A stretch of 64,000 bases of DNA from Moraxella sp. VT-16-12 (GCF_002224245.2 NZ_NKHK02000004.1:167944-231943); one strand, 5' to 3'. Positions 43,503 through 53,141 are shown, counted from the first letter of the stretch. Notes: generated by a model not told the origin, from the letters alone. Program-made: numbers and translations.

Positions 43503-46340
43503 ATGAAGATGACCAAGTTTTTATTGAATTTTAAAAGTGCTTATGGACAGCTTGTGGCATTGGTGTTTTTGCCGATTTTGATTTTGGCAGGCGTGGGGGG
43601 CGTGTTGGTATTTAGTGAAGTGCGTCATGCTATTTTGTCGGAGCGAAATGCCATCGCTCGGGCATATTTGGTGCATTATGAAGCACTGTTGCGACCTTTA
43701 TTGACTGATATTAGCACAGGGCAAAAAAGTGCTGATGACTTACAGTTGCCCAAACTGCCTAGCATGAGCCTACAAAAGGCTTCTATTTTTAGCATATTTG
43801 GGTATGCAGAATCTGATGAAAGCTGGATACGTCGTGTGGTGGTGCTAGATGATGGCGATAAGCTGTTGATAGACACCGCCTTAAAACAAGAAGAAAAACC
43901 ACGACCCACAGGTAAAGATTTGTGGCAACAAGACACCAAACTTGGTAGGGCGTATGGCATACCAATGATGGTAGAAGGGCGGTCATTTTGGTTAATTGTG
44001 GAGATGGACAACAGCCCTTTGACGGTGAATTATTATCAGGTGTTATTGGCATTGGGCATGACAGGATTGACCACGCTACTACTGTTACTACTGATTTTAA
44101 GTGCGTATTCTAAACGCTGGATAACGCCACTTTATGAGATGCGTATCTATTTGCAAAACCTAGATGTAACCAATCTGTCATCACCCATTAAAGCCACGAC
44201 CAATGGCGAATTTACTTTGCTGTATCGGGATTTGGTGCAAGCGACACGGCGATTGCAAGGCAGTTTTGATGAGCTAAAAATGCACACCGAAGAAACCGAG
44301 CGAGACTTGCAACATTCCTTAGATGAAATGGAAGAGCGAAACGCCATCATGGAGCAGGCCCATAAAAGTGCAATGGGCATCAGCCGAGCCAAATCTGACT
44401 TTTTGGCAAATATTAGCCACGAGCTACGCACACCACTCAACAGCATTGATGGTTTTATCAACTTATTATCTCGTCAAGAAGGGCTAAGCAGTCAGCAAAT
44501 ACTTTATATACAAACCATCAAAAAATCATCGGCTCATCTTTTGGCTTTGGTGAATGACGTGTTGGATTTTTCAAAGATAGACGCTGGCAAACTTATCCTA
44601 GAAAATCATGAATTTGACTTATATGCTGTCATTTATGACGTGGTGGATATGCTGTCGCCATCTGCCTTTGAAAAGCAGCTTCGTTTATGTGTGCTGATTT
44701 ATAATGATGTGCCAAATCGCATGATGGGCGACAGCCTAAGAGTAAAGCAAATTTTGACCAATCTGGTGGGTAATGCCATCAAGTTTACCGATACAGGTGG
44801 CGTGGTGGTCAAAATCGGTTTGGCAGATAAAGATGGTTTTGTGCATATCAGCATAGAAGATACGGGCAAGGGCATCAGTGATATTGATAGCCGTCATTTG
44901 TTTGAAAGTTTTAGCCAAGGGGATTTGTCAGTAACACGCCGATATGGGGGGACAGGTCTTGGGCTGGTCATCAGTCGTGAGCTGGTCAAAAAGATGGGCG
45001 GAAATATTGGTTGTTGGGATAATGCCACCCACAACAAAGCCAAAAATGGAGCGACATTTTGGTTTGAGATACCCACAGGCACCAACGATGAGATGGCAGA
45101 GCCTGCAATGCCTGAGTGTTTAGATGTGCCTTTAAATATTTTGGTGTGGATAAACCATGCCCCCACTCGTAAAATGCTTAAATCTGCTTTGGCAGGCACG
45201 CAGGCAAGTTTGTATTTTGCCATTGGATTTGCTGATTTGTTGGAGCAGTTGGACAAGGACAATCATGGTTTTGATTGGGTGATTGTGGATTATTTTGGGC
45301 AAGATGCGTCTTTGGACGATGTGGGGGCGGTGCTTCGGCAAATCCGTCTGCGTTATCAGGGGCATTTGGCGACTTATGGTTACCAAGTTGGCATGGATAA
45401 CGCCTTGCTAAGCGAATGCCAAGCTCAGGCATTATACGAGCCAATGAACAAACGCCAGTTGTTTGCTTTATTGTGCAATGAACATGACCAAGAAACCATC
45501 AACGACAAAAAACGCTTTGATGGCAAGCGAGTACTGGCGGTAGATGATTATCCATCAAATTTATTGGTGTTAGATGCATTGCTGTCTGAGCTTGGGGTGG
45601 ACGTGGTGCAAGCAAGCAGTGGGTTTGATGCCATTGATGTCATGACCAAAGCCACGATGGGGGAGATTTTGCCCATAGACTTGGTGTTTATGGACATTCA
45701 AATGCCCCATATGTCAGGACTAGATGCCACGTTACAAATTCGTAAAATCCAAGCTGACCACCAAATCCCACCAGTGCCAATCATTGCTTTGACAGCACAT
45801 GGTTTGGCGGATGAAAAAGAGCGACTGGTGTCTTTGGGTATGAATGATTATGTCAGCAAACCTGTTTCATTGGCTCAATTGGTGCAAATTTTACAGACGT
45901 GGTTAGACAATGACGCATTATCCCAAAATGCCACGCCTGCTGTGCCATCAGATGACAAATCAGTTGATGTGTTGCCTGTTTTAAAAGACATAGATTGGGC
46001 GGACGCTCAACAAAGAGCAGGCGGTAAACCTGAGCTGGCAAAGACACTGCTGCTGATGGTAATAGAAACCGCTAATGGCGAAAAACACGCCTTAGAAAAA
46101 GCATGGGCAGACAGAGACCGAAAACAGCTTGCTGATATTGCTCATCGTTTGGTGGGAGCGTCTCGTTATACTGGTGTGCCACGTTTACGCCAAGCTTCTG
46201 AAAACTTTGAAAGGGCGTGCAGAGATGGCATGGATGACGTTTCTGATGGTCAATTTATCAGTATCAGACCATTTTATCGTGATTTGATTGATGCGTTGGA
46301 TAATTTGGAGAGTGTCGTGCTTGATGAATGGATTGGATAG
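43503..46340 (+). CDS. gacS: hybrid sensor histidine kinase of the GacS/BarA type
   Basis: Membrane sensor that phosphorylates a GacA/UvrY-type regulator to control secondary traits and small RNAs. It is about 945 aa. It has two membrane helices flanking a periplasmic region, a HAMP segment, and a dimerisation domain with NISHELRTPLNS (His near 304). The ATPase domain holds LVGNAIKFTDTGGVVVKI and RYGGTGLGLVISRELV. A first receiver is degenerate. The second receiver has VLAVDDYPSN and Asp near 729 in LVFMDIQMPH. The C-terminal Hpt has DIAHRLVGASRYTGVPRLR. The start at 43503 is set by AGGTGAG. Confidence 0.93.
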   Translation: MKMTKFLLNFKSAYGQLVALVFLPILILAGVGGVLVFSEVRHAILSERNAIARAYLVHYEALLRPLLTDISTGQKSADDLQLPKLPSMSLQKASIFSIFGYAESDESWIRRVVVLDDGDKLLIDTALKQEEKPRPTGKDLWQQDTKLGRAYGIPMMVEGRSFWLIVEMDNSPLTVNYYQVLLALGMTGLTTLLLLLLILSAYSKRWITPLYEMRIYLQNLDVTNLSSPIKATTNGEFTLLYRDLVQATRRLQGSFDELKMHTEETERDLQHSLDEMEERNAIMEQAHKSAMGISRAKSDFLANISHELRTPLNSIDGFINLLSRQEGLSSQQILYIQTIKKSSAHLLALVNDVLDFSKIDAGKLILENHEFDLYAVIYDVVDMLSPSAFEKQLRLCVLIYNDVPNRMMGDSLRVKQILTNLVGNAIKFTDTGGVVVKIGLADKDGFVHISIEDTGKGISDIDSRHLFESFSQGDLSVTRRYGGTGLGLVISRELVKKMGGNIGCWDNATHNKAKNGATFWFEIPTGTNDEMAEPAMPECLDVPLNILVWINHAPTRKMLKSALAGTQASLYFAIGFADLLEQLDKDNHGFDWVIVDYFGQDASLDDVGAVLRQIRLRYQGHLATYGYQVGMDNALLSECQAQALYEPMNKRQLFALLCNEHDQETINDKKRFDGKRVLAVDDYPSNLLVLDALLSELGVDVVQASSGFDAIDVMTKATMGEILPIDLVFMDIQMPHMSGLDATLQIRKIQADHQIPPVPIIALTAHGLADEKERLVSLGMNDYVSKPVSLAQLVQILQTWLDNDALSQNATPAVPSDDKSVDVLPVLKDIDWADAQQRAGGKPELAKTLLLMVIETANGEKHALEKAWADRDRKQLADIAHRLVGASRYTGVPRLRQASENFERACRDGMDDVSDGQFISIRPFYRDLIDALDNLESVVLDEWIG

Positions 46341-46362
46341 CTTGAACCATCAGGGGTGAGCA

Positions 46363-46563
46363 ATGTTACAGTTATTGATATTATTGGTATTTGCTTACGC
46401 CCAAGATAACTATGGCACATATCCTGCTTATGCGTGGGCGGTGGCGTATGGTGTGCTAAGTATGCTGATGACGGCGATGTTTGGCGGTCAGCTGATGGCA
46501 GTGATGGTGTCTGGGATGATATTAACGGTTTATGCGTGGGGGTATTTTGTTGTGTTGCGGTGA
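46363..46563 (+). CDS. small membrane protein of unknown function
   Basis: 66 aa with two hydrophobic helices (LQLLILLVFAYA, and AVMVSGMILTVYAWGYFVVL at the end), joined by an alanine- and tyrosine-rich loop. A good site (GGGGTGAG) lies upstream of the ATG. It is 22 bp after gacS, so it is probably read through from it. No family recognised. Confidence 0.6.
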   Translation: MLQLLILLVFAYAQDNYGTYPAYAWAVAYGVLSMLMTAMFGGQLMAVMVSGMILTVYAWGYFVVLR

Positions 46564-46710
46564 GTGGGTGATAATCTTGTGTTGTGGCTGATGGTTTGTG
46601 TGGCTGGATTGGTTGTGCCGTTATTTTTATTGGTATGATGGGCGTGTTATCCAGATGGCTGACTTTGGTGCACCAAAATCACCACCAAAATATCGCAGTT
46701 ATCCAAACTG

Positions 46711-46719
46711 TGCTACAAT
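46711..46719 (+). promoter_or_regulatory. extended -10 promoter of the Bcr-type efflux gene
   Basis: TGCTACAAT, extended -10 type, 27 bp before the ATG. There is no clear -35. Confidence 0.45.
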
Positions 46720-46746
46720 AACGCTTTTGCCAAGATAGCCAGCACC

Positions 46747-47964
46747 ATGACACAGACTCACACAGACCGCCAAGCCCCCTTACCTGTTTTGTGGATTATG
46801 ATGATGGGGGTGATGATTGCCATTGGTCCTTTGGCGATTGATATGTATTTGCCTGCTTTGCCTGAGATGGCAGAAGATTTTGGCATATCAGTCAGCCAAA
46901 TCTCAAAATCTGTGCCGTTTTATTTTATCGGTTTGGTATTTGGTCAGCTTTTTTATGGGCCATTTAGCGACAGAGTGGGGCGAGTGCTACCGATGTATCT
47001 GGGCATGACGATTTTTATTGTCGCTTCTGTGGTTTGTGCGACCACCACTCATGAGTATGTGCTGTTTGTGGCAAGGGTGGTGCAGGCACTTGGGGCGTGT
47101 GTAACCGCCGTGGTAACCAGAGCGTGCATTCGTGATGTGCTGACCCCTGTGCAGTCAGCTCGGGCGTTTAGTTTGATGATATTGGTGATGGGTGTTGCTC
47201 CCATATTAGCCCCCACGCTAGGCACGTTCATGTTGGCATTTGCTGATTGGCGTGTTTTATTTTGGTTTTTGGCAAGCTACGGGGTGCTAAACATCATTTT
47301 AACCAAACTGTTTTTAAAAGAAACACTCAGCCCCAACAATCGCAATACCAAGCCCATCAGCACCACCTTTGCCAGCTATGGTGAGTTATTAAAGGATAAA
47401 ACTTTCATCATACCAGCATTGGCAGGCGGGCTGTTGCAAGGGGCATTTTTTATTTATTTGTCCATATCTAGTGAGCTGTTTATGGTGCATTTTGGTTTGT
47501 CCAAAGAAAATTTTGCCACCGCTTTTGGAGCAAACGCCTTTGGTTTTGTTGCTTTAACGCAAGTAAATCAGTTTTTGACCAAGCGGTTTCGTCTGGTGCA
47601 ACTGCTTCGCTTTGGGGCATTTATGCAGCTGACTTTTGCCATCAGCTTACTGTTGCTGGGCTTGTTTGGTGGGGGTTTTTGGTGGGTTTATGGGGCGTTG
47701 TTTTTGTGTATTGCAGGTCTTGGTCTAACTCAGCCAAATGCAGGTGCAATCGCCCTAGCTTTTCAAAAACATCGGGCAGGAATGGCATCTGCCATGCAAG
47801 GGGCGTTTCAGTTTAGTGTGGGGATTTTTGGGGGACTGCTACTTAGTTTGTTTGATGTCAGTCCTGTGGTCAAGCTGGGCATTACAACCACCACGCTGGT
47901 GGCGATAGGGACTTATTTGGTGTGTCAGCTTGACCCAAAACTAGATTTATCCAAGATGAAATAA
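46747..47964 (+). CDS. Bcr/CflA family multidrug efflux transporter
   Basis: Major-facilitator drug:H+ antiporter with 12 helices, 405 aa. IGPLAIDMYLPALPEMAEDF is the Bcr start. QLFYGPFSDRVGRVLPMYLG is the loop 2-3 motif. QALGACVTAVVTRACIRDV and MILVMGVAPILAPTLGTFM form the antiporter motif C region. The drug spectrum cannot be told from sequence. Single gene; its 3' end is 4 bp from the opposing rlmH stop. Confidence 0.9.
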   Translation: MTQTHTDRQAPLPVLWIMMMGVMIAIGPLAIDMYLPALPEMAEDFGISVSQISKSVPFYFIGLVFGQLFYGPFSDRVGRVLPMYLGMTIFIVASVVCATTTHEYVLFVARVVQALGACVTAVVTRACIRDVLTPVQSARAFSLMILVMGVAPILAPTLGTFMLAFADWRVLFWFLASYGVLNIILTKLFLKETLSPNNRNTKPISTTFASYGELLKDKTFIIPALAGGLLQGAFFIYLSISSELFMVHFGLSKENFATAFGANAFGFVALTQVNQFLTKRFRLVQLLRFGAFMQLTFAISLLLLGLFGGGFWWVYGALFLCIAGLGLTQPNAGAIALAFQKHRAGMASAMQGAFQFSVGIFGGLLLSLFDVSPVVKLGITTTTLVAIGTYLVCQLDPKLDLSKMK

Positions 47965-47968
47965 GCAC

Positions 47969-48448
47969 TCATTCGCCACGATGATAAGGGTGATGATGAA
48001 TGATGCTCATCGCCCGATACAACTGCTCCATGAGTACCACACGCACAAGTGGGTGGGGCAAGGTCAAATCTGACAGCGACCATTTAAAGTCTGCTTGTGC
48101 CAAAACTTCTGCTGAGACACCATCAGCCCCACCGATGACCAAAGCGATGTCTGTGCCATCTGTCATGGCATTTTGTAATTTATCTGCCAATGCTTCGGTG
48201 GAGAGCATTTTACCTTTGACATCTAACACCCAAAGACGTTCTTTTTGGCGTGTGGTCAGTATTGCGGTGCCTTCTTGGTTTTTATAGTGATCAATCTGGG
48301 CGGATGATGGGTTTTTACTGCGTTTGGCAGGGGGCAGCTCTATGATGTCAGTATTCATCATGGGCTGTATGCGTTTGTGGTATTCTTTAAAGCCTGTTTC
48401 TACCCATGTTGGCATTTTTTGTCCAATGGCTAGGATTTTAAGTTTCAT
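47969..48448 (-). CDS. rlmH: 23S rRNA (pseudouridine1915-N3)-methyltransferase RlmH
   Basis: SPOUT-fold enzyme methylating pseudouridine 1915 in 70S ribosomes. It is 159 aa. KLKILAIGQKMPTWVETGF starts it, ALVIGGADGVSAEVL is the SAM knot, and LSDLTLPHPLVRVVLMEQLY then SIIHHHPYHRGE end it. All are family signatures at expected length. Divergent from yraN. Confidence 0.97.
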   Translation of the reverse strand: MKLKILAIGQKMPTWVETGFKEYHKRIQPMMNTDIIELPPAKRSKNPSSAQIDHYKNQEGTAILTTRQKERLWVLDVKGKMLSTEALADKLQNAMTDGTDIALVIGGADGVSAEVLAQADFKWSLSDLTLPHPLVRVVLMEQLYRAMSIIHHHPYHRGE

Positions 48449-48508
48449 GACCGCTCCAAAATAACATCATATTTTAGCCAAAAATCTCCCATTTTAAAAG
48501 GAAAAATC

Positions 48509-48907
48509 ATGACGACCGCCCGTAAACGGGGTGCTGATTTTGAGCAGCACGCCTGCCAATTTTTGACAGCACAAAACTTGACCATCATTGCTACTAACTA
48601 CACCGCCCACCATATTGGTGAAATTGACATCATTGCTTTGCAACAAGTTGCTCAAAAAGACGGCAGTTATCAACAAACGCTCGTTTTTGTGGAAGTCAAA
48701 GCCCGAAAACACAGCCAATTTGCCAAAGCCATAGAAACCATTACCCCAAAAAAACAAAAACGCATCATCAATACAGCATGGCATTTTTTGCAAAACCATG
48801 AAATTTATGAAAGTTTGGCGTGCCGTTTTGATGTTGTGGCATTTGAAATAGATGAACGGCAGACAATAGGTGTTGATTGGGTGCAAGGGGCGTTTTGGGT
48901 GGCATGA
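48509..48907 (+). CDS. yraN: YraN family endonuclease-like protein (UPF0102)
   Basis: A 132-aa protein with a restriction-like PD-(D/E)xK fold. RGADFEQHACQFL, GEIDIIAL and VFVEVKARKHSQFAKAIETI contain the conserved D and ExK. The family's function is uncertain (linked to recombination). AGGA before the ATG. Followed 48 bp later by dolP, the order yraN-dolP also found in enterobacteria. Confidence 0.9.
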   Translation: MTTARKRGADFEQHACQFLTAQNLTIIATNYTAHHIGEIDIIALQQVAQKDGSYQQTLVFVEVKARKHSQFAKAIETITPKKQKRIINTAWHFLQNHEIYESLACRFDVVAFEIDERQTIGVDWVQGAFWVA

Positions 48908-48955
48908 TTTTTGCCAAATTAAAAATACTTAATTTTTTAATTTGGTAGATTAAAC

Positions 48956-49717
48956 ATGAAGACACTTTCGGTGATGACAGCAAGTGCGGCTGTCCTTGGT
49001 ATGGTAACCGCCTGTACCACAGCACCTACGACCAATGCGGTTAATTATGGTGTATCTGCTTTAAATCGTACTTTACCTGAACGCATGATAGATGAAGGCA
49101 TTGAGCATAATATCATCAAAAATTTGCCAAATGTGGCAGGGCTTGAAAATATGGACGACCGCACTTTGCGTGTGATTGTGGACAGTTTTCGTGGAGAAGT
49201 GTTATTAACGGGTGAAGTGCCAAGCGAAGCGATTAAAAATAACATTGAAAACATGGCAAAATCAATGCGAGAAGTTAGTCAAGTTCATAATTATTTGCAA
49301 ATTCTCCCCAGCCCAAAAAGCCCAAGCCATACCACACACGAGAACTTTTTAAAGTCCAAAATCCGTGCCAAGATTATCGCCAATCGTACGGCAACCAGTC
49401 CGCAATATAAACTTGCGTTGCGTAGTGATGTGGTTTATTTGATGGGTCATGTCAGCCCCACTCAGCAAAACAGCATTGTAGATGCCATCAATGCTACAAT
49501 GGGCATTCAAAAACTTGTTTTGTTGGCAACTTTGTTAGATGATGGTGCTGTGCAAGGCAGTGATGATGTTTCTTATGAGCGTGCAACAAATACGGCATAT
49601 GGGCAGATGGTAACAGAAAATAAAGCCCCAATCGGCGATAAAGCCCCCATTGTTCGCTTAGATGAGACACCTGTGTCGGACTATGTGCGTTTGTACAACA
49701 ACACCACCAATCCATAA
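48956..49717 (+). CDS. dolP: BON-domain outer-membrane lipoprotein, DolP-like
   Basis: A 253-aa lipoprotein (lipobox VTAC, Cys20) with two BON domains. The first is around RTLRVIVDSFRGEVLLTGEV and the second around LALRSDVVYLMGHVSPTQQN. DolP maintains outer-membrane integrity and affects BAM activity. The C-terminal tail of about 50 residues, rich in A, D and T, is longer than in enterobacterial DolP. Position after yraN supports the call. Confidence 0.83.
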   Translation: MKTLSVMTASAAVLGMVTACTTAPTTNAVNYGVSALNRTLPERMIDEGIEHNIIKNLPNVAGLENMDDRTLRVIVDSFRGEVLLTGEVPSEAIKNNIENMAKSMREVSQVHNYLQILPSPKSPSHTTHENFLKSKIRAKIIANRTATSPQYKLALRSDVVYLMGHVSPTQQNSIVDAINATMGIQKLVLLATLLDDGAVQGSDDVSYERATNTAYGQMVTENKAPIGDKAPIVRLDETPVSDYVRLYNNTTNP

Positions 49718-49728
49718 TTGACTTTCAA

Positions 49729-49756
49729 TGGCTCATCGGTGATGGGCTATTTTTTT
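49729..49756 (+). terminator. terminator after dolP
   Basis: A nine-bp stem with two G-U pairs (TGGCTCATC with GATGGGCTA), a 3-nt loop and seven T, 11 bp after the stop. Confidence 0.75.
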
Positions 49757-49846
49757 AAAAATTATTATAAATCAAAATCTTAAATATAAATCCAATAAAA
49801 TTGCGTGATGATTTTTTAATATACCCTACTTATCATTAGATGGTTT

Positions 49847-49855
49847 TGGTATAAT
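49847..49855 (+). promoter_or_regulatory. extended -10 promoter of the ibaG-murA-his run
   Basis: TGGTATAAT (extended -10), 33 bp before the ibaG ATG. No terminator or strong promoter was recognised between here and the hisC terminator at 56234, so one long transcript is plausible. Confidence 0.5.
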
Positions 49856-49888
49856 GGGTCTGTTTTGAATAAAATTTGTGAGAAAATC

Positions 49889-50137
49889 ATGAACGCAGAT
49901 GACCTAATTGCTTTATTACGCCCCCATTTTACCAACGCCCACATACAAGCTGTCAATCAAGGCAATAAATTTGAAGTGCTCATTGTTGATGACAGCTTTG
50001 CAGGTAAGCGTCTTGTGCAGCGTCAGCAGTCAGTCTATGCCATTGTCAATCCCTTTATCCAAAGCGGACAAATGCACGCTTTGACCATTCATGCACTCAC
50101 TTCTGATGAATATGAAGCAAAAAACAAGGCTAATTGA
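49889..50137 (+). CDS. ibaG: BolA family protein IbaG (YrbA)
   Basis: An 82-aa BolA-fold protein that with monothiol glutaredoxin handles iron-sulfur clusters. MNADDLIALLRPHF, KFEVLIVDDSFAGKRLVQRQ and IQSGQMHALTIHALT match the family. The ATG at 49889 is used; the longer frame begins with TTG. It lies just upstream of murA, the conserved gammaproteobacterial order. Confidence 0.92.
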   Translation: MNADDLIALLRPHFTNAHIQAVNQGNKFEVLIVDDSFAGKRLVQRQQSVYAIVNPFIQSGQMHALTIHALTSDEYEAKNKAN

Positions 50138-50150
50138 AGGATAAATTTTT

Positions 50151-51413
50151 ATGGATAAATTTAAAATCATTGGCAAAAGTCGCATTGCAGGAGAAGTAAG
50201 TATCTCTGGCTCCAAAAACGCCGCTTTGCCACTACTTGCTGCCATGCTGTTGCCTAGCGATGAGACGGTGCTGCATAACGTTCCCACCCTAAAAGACACC
50301 GACACGCTCATCAAGCTCATCAAGGGCATGGGCGTGGACATCAAAAAAGAAGGCAATACGGTGATTGCTGACGCTCGCCATGTTGCCAATTATTATGCTC
50401 CTTATGAGCTGGTACGCACCATGCGAGCGTCTATCCTTGTACTGGGGGCGTTGCTTGGTCGCTTTGGAGAAGCCGAAGTGTCTTTGCCGGGGGGCTGCTC
50501 TATCGGTTCACGCCCTGTGGATCAGCACTTAAAAGCCTTTGAAGCGATGGGAGCGACCATCACTGTTGAAAATGGCTATGTCAAAGCCCAAGCCCCAGCA
50601 GGCGGACGTTTGATTGGCTGTGATTTTAGTTTTGATATGGTAACGGTTGGTGGTACCGAAAACGTCATCATGGCGGCAACACTTGCTCGTGGCACAACTC
50701 GTTTAGAAAACTGTGCCACTGAGCCAGAAGTGGTGGACTTGGCAAATATGCTCGTGAAAATGGGTGCAAAAATTGACGGCATTGGCACGCCAACCATGAC
50801 CATAGAAGGAGTAGAGCAGCTGCATGGCTGCGAATACAGCGTGATTGCTGACCGTATTGAGACAGGCTCATATTTGGCAGGGGCTTTGATGAGCGAAGGC
50901 GATGTGCTGACCAAAAACACCTCAGCGGAGTTTTTGCACCCTGTTTTAAAAAAATTTGAAGCGATGGGAGCAACCATCACCACAGGCGATGACTGGATTA
51001 GAGCGGTGATGAAAGGTCGCCCCAAAGCGGTGGACATTCGCACCCAAGTACACCCCGGTTTTCCTACTGACATGCAAGCTCAACTGATGGCAGTGTGTTG
51101 TCTGGCGGACGGCACCAGCACCATCATTGAAAATATTTTTGAAAATCGCTTTATGCACGTGCCAGAGCTACAACGCCTTGGAGCCAATATCAAAGTGGAT
51201 GGACATACCGCCGTGGTGGTGGGTGTGGACAGCTTTACCCCCGCCCCTGTGATGGCGACCGATTTGCGAGCGTCCATGTCGCTGGTGATGGCGGCAGCGT
51301 GTGCCGAAGGTGAGAGTGTCATTGACCGCATTTATCATATTGATCGTGGGTATGATGATGTGGAAAATAAACTCAAAGCCTTAGGCGTAAATATTGAGCG
51401 GATTAAGGATTAA
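50151..51413 (+). CDS. murA: UDP-N-acetylglucosamine 1-carboxyvinyltransferase
   Basis: First committed step of peptidoglycan synthesis, and the fosfomycin target. It is 420 aa. [16 protein letters not shown] holds Lys22 and Asn23. Cys116 in [16 protein letters not shown] is the residue fosfomycin alkylates. [24 protein letters not shown] and [17 protein letters not shown] follow. AGGA lies before the ATG. Only 13 bp separate it from ibaG's stop and 12 bp from the following antitoxin-like gene. Confidence 0.97.
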   Translation: MDKFKIIGKSRIAGEVSISGSKNAALPLLAAMLLPSDETVLHNVPTLKDTDTLIKLIKGMGVDIKKEGNTVIADARHVANYYAPYELVRTMRASILVLGALLGRFGEAEVSLPGGCSIGSRPVDQHLKAFEAMGATITVENGYVKAQAPAGGRLIGCDFSFDMVTVGGTENVIMAATLARGTTRLENCATEPEVVDLANMLVKMGAKIDGIGTPTMTIEGVEQLHGCEYSVIADRIETGSYLAGALMSEGDVLTKNTSAEFLHPVLKKFEAMGATITTGDDWIRAVMKGRPKAVDIRTQVHPGFPTDMQAQLMAVCCLADGTSTIIENIFENRFMHVPELQRLGANIKVDGHTAVVVGVDSFTPAPVMATDLRASMSLVMAAACAEGESVIDRIYHIDRGYDDVENKLKALGVNIERIKD

Positions 51414-51425
51414 AGTAGAGCAGTC

Positions 51426-51710
51426 ATGACCGTATTAACTTTGGATTTACCAAATATCAGCGAGCAAGACATTCGGGATTTTGAAAAAACACACGGTATT
51501 AGCATTCACGATGTCATGTCTGATTATTTAAAAGAACTATTTAAAAAGTCAGACAGAGCAAATGCCAAGATGGATGTTTCTGATATTGAATCTTTGATGG
51601 GTAAATACGCCAAATATGCCAAAAATCCATTGCCAAAAACCGATGATGAAATTAACCACATGGTCGGATGTGCATTAAAAGAAAAGTGGGCAACTCATGA
51701 GAGTAATTGA
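51426..51710 (+). CDS. antitoxin-like protein of a VapBC-type pair
   Basis: A 94-aa protein with a short beta strand and helices (TVLTLDLPN, then DIRDFEKTHGISIHDVMSDY). This resembles ribbon-helix-helix antitoxins. A second helical half with GKYAKYAKNPLPKTDDEI probably clamps the toxin. It overlaps the PIN gene by 14 nt, the usual coupling in toxin-antitoxin pairs. The antitoxin role is inferred mainly from the partner; the family is not firmly recognised. Confidence 0.65.
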   Translation: MTVLTLDLPNISEQDIRDFEKTHGISIHDVMSDYLKELFKKSDRANAKMDVSDIESLMGKYAKYAKNPLPKTDDEINHMVGCALKEKWATHESN

Positions 51711-52095
51711 TACCAATATTTTGGTACGATTTATCATGAATGACACACCAAGCCAAGCTCAAAAAGTTTTTGAGCTATTTTGTCATGCCAGACAAAATCA
51801 AGAAAAACTGTTTGTGCCAGTTGTGGTGGTTATGGAGTTAGAATGGGTGTTGTCTTATTCGTATCAATTGCCACGAGATGTTATGCTTCAAGCAATGCTT
51901 GAGATACTTAAACTGGATGTTTTGTGTGTTGAGCATGATCAAGCAGTCTTTGATTGTCTAGCAAATGCCACTCAAAATACTTTTGATGTTTCTGATTTGT
52001 TGATAGGTTATGTTGCTCGTGCTAATGGTTGTTTAAGCACCATCACTTTTGATAAAAAAGCTGGTAAATCGCCATTATTTGAACCATTAAAATAA
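51697..52095 (+). CDS. PIN-domain toxin (VapC-like ribonuclease)
   Basis: A 132-aa PIN domain. Asp5 is in [12 protein letters not shown], Glu47 in [12 protein letters not shown], Asp97 and Asp100 in [16 protein letters not shown], and Asp119 in ITFDKKA. Together these form the metal-binding acidic set expected of an active ribonuclease that usually cuts tRNA. It overlaps the antitoxin gene and ends 10 bp before hisG. It interrupts a conserved murA-hisG neighbourhood. Confidence 0.85.
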   Translation: MRVIDTNILVRFIMNDTPSQAQKVFELFCHARQNQEKLFVPVVVVMELEWVLSYSYQLPRDVMLQAMLEILKLDVLCVEHDQAVFDCLANATQNTFDVSDLLIGYVARANGCLSTITFDKKAGKSPLFEPLK

Positions 52096-52105
52096 CTTGA
52101 ATAAA

Positions 52106-52756
52106 ATGACAAACGCCATGAACACCACCTTTAACGGCTTAACCATCGCTCTATCTAAGGGGCGGATTTTAGATGAGACACTGCCTTTGTTTGCCAAAGC
52201 AGACATTGCTCCGCTTGAAGACATCAACCGCTCTCGTAAGCTCATTTTTCCTACCACGCATGATGATGTGCGACTGCTGATTTTGCGAGCGTCTGATGTG
52301 CCAACCTATGTGGAGCATGGGGCGGCGGACATTGGCGTGGCGGGCAAAGACGTATTGATGGAGTATGACGCTCATGTGTATGAGCTGATTGATTTAAACA
52401 TTGCCAAATGCCGACTGATGACCGCAGGTGTGGTGGGTAAAACCTTGCCCAATCGCCGTCTGCGTATCGCCACCAAATACGCCAATGTGGCACGCAATTA
52501 TTTTGCGTCTCGTGGTGAGCAGGTAGATGTGATTAAACTGTATGGCTCTATGGAGCTTGCTCCTTTGGTGGGGCTGGGCGATTTGATTGTGGATGTGGTG
52601 GATACAGGCAACACCTTGCGAGCCAATGGACTTGAACCTTTGGACGAGATTTGTCAAGTGTCATCACGGCTGATTGCCAATCCTGTCAGCTATAAACGTA
52701 AACTTGCCCAGCTTAGTCCCATTTTGGAGATTTTAGAAAAGGCAGTGCAACACTAA
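52106..52756 (+). CDS. hisG: ATP phosphoribosyltransferase, short form
   Basis: First step of histidine synthesis: ATP plus PRPP gives phosphoribosyl-ATP. At about 216 aa it is the short HisG, which works as a hetero-octamer with HisZ; hisZ is not in the window. [48 protein letters not shown] and [16 protein letters not shown] (PRPP site) are visible. It lacks the C-terminal histidine-binding domain of long HisG. The start is uncertain between 52106 and 52118; neither has a clear ribosome site. Confidence 0.93.
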   Translation: MTNAMNTTFNGLTIALSKGRILDETLPLFAKADIAPLEDINRSRKLIFPTTHDDVRLLILRASDVPTYVEHGAADIGVAGKDVLMEYDAHVYELIDLNIAKCRLMTAGVVGKTLPNRRLRIATKYANVARNYFASRGEQVDVIKLYGSMELAPLVGLGDLIVDVVDTGNTLRANGLEPLDEICQVSSRLIANPVSYKRKLAQLSPILEILEKAVQH

Positions 52757-52760
52757 GCCC

Positions 52761-53141
52761 ATGCAGTATTTGTTTGTTTATGGCACACTTGCCCCTGATG
52801 AATGTAACCATCACATCATGACCCCCATCACAGGCACTTGGCGACGAGCTTTTGTCAAGGGTGTGATGGACGTTGATGGCTTTGGTTTGACAGGGGGTTA
52901 TCCTGCTTTGGTGTTTATAAATCAGACAACACAAACGGTGCAAGGGTGGCTGTTTGGTTCTGATGACTTACCTTTGCATTGGGAGAGATTGGATGCTTTT
53001 GAAGGGGTGGCGTATCAGCGTGAACGTATCACGGCAACCACCCAGACAGGCGAGTGTGTCAGTGCCTATGTGTATGCTTTGCATCGCAAGCTGTATTCCT
53101 TGTTAGATGTATCATTTAAAGAAAATTGGGGTAATCAATGA
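52761..53141 (+). CDS. gamma-glutamylcyclotransferase-like protein (YtfP/AIG2)
   Basis: A 126-aa protein with YLFVYGTLAPDE at the N-terminus and Glu81 in ERLDAFEGVAY, the catalytic position of this fold. GYPALVFINQ and VQGWLFGSDDL fit the AIG2-like barrel. The reaction may be release of 5-oxoproline from gamma-glutamyl compounds; the true substrate is unknown. Four bp after hisG, and it overlaps the next start by 4 nt (ATGA). Confidence 0.82.
   Translation: MQYLFVYGTLAPDECNHHIMTPITGTWRRAFVKGVMDVDGFGLTGGYPALVFINQTTQTVQGWLFGSDDLPLHWERLDAFEGVAYQRERITATTQTGECVSAYVYALHRKLYSLLDVSFKENWGNQ

Noticed and set aside
50576..51073. Long antisense frame (165 codons) inside murA
   Set aside because: It is the antisense of a strongly conserved gene with biased codons; no ribosome site and no protein features.
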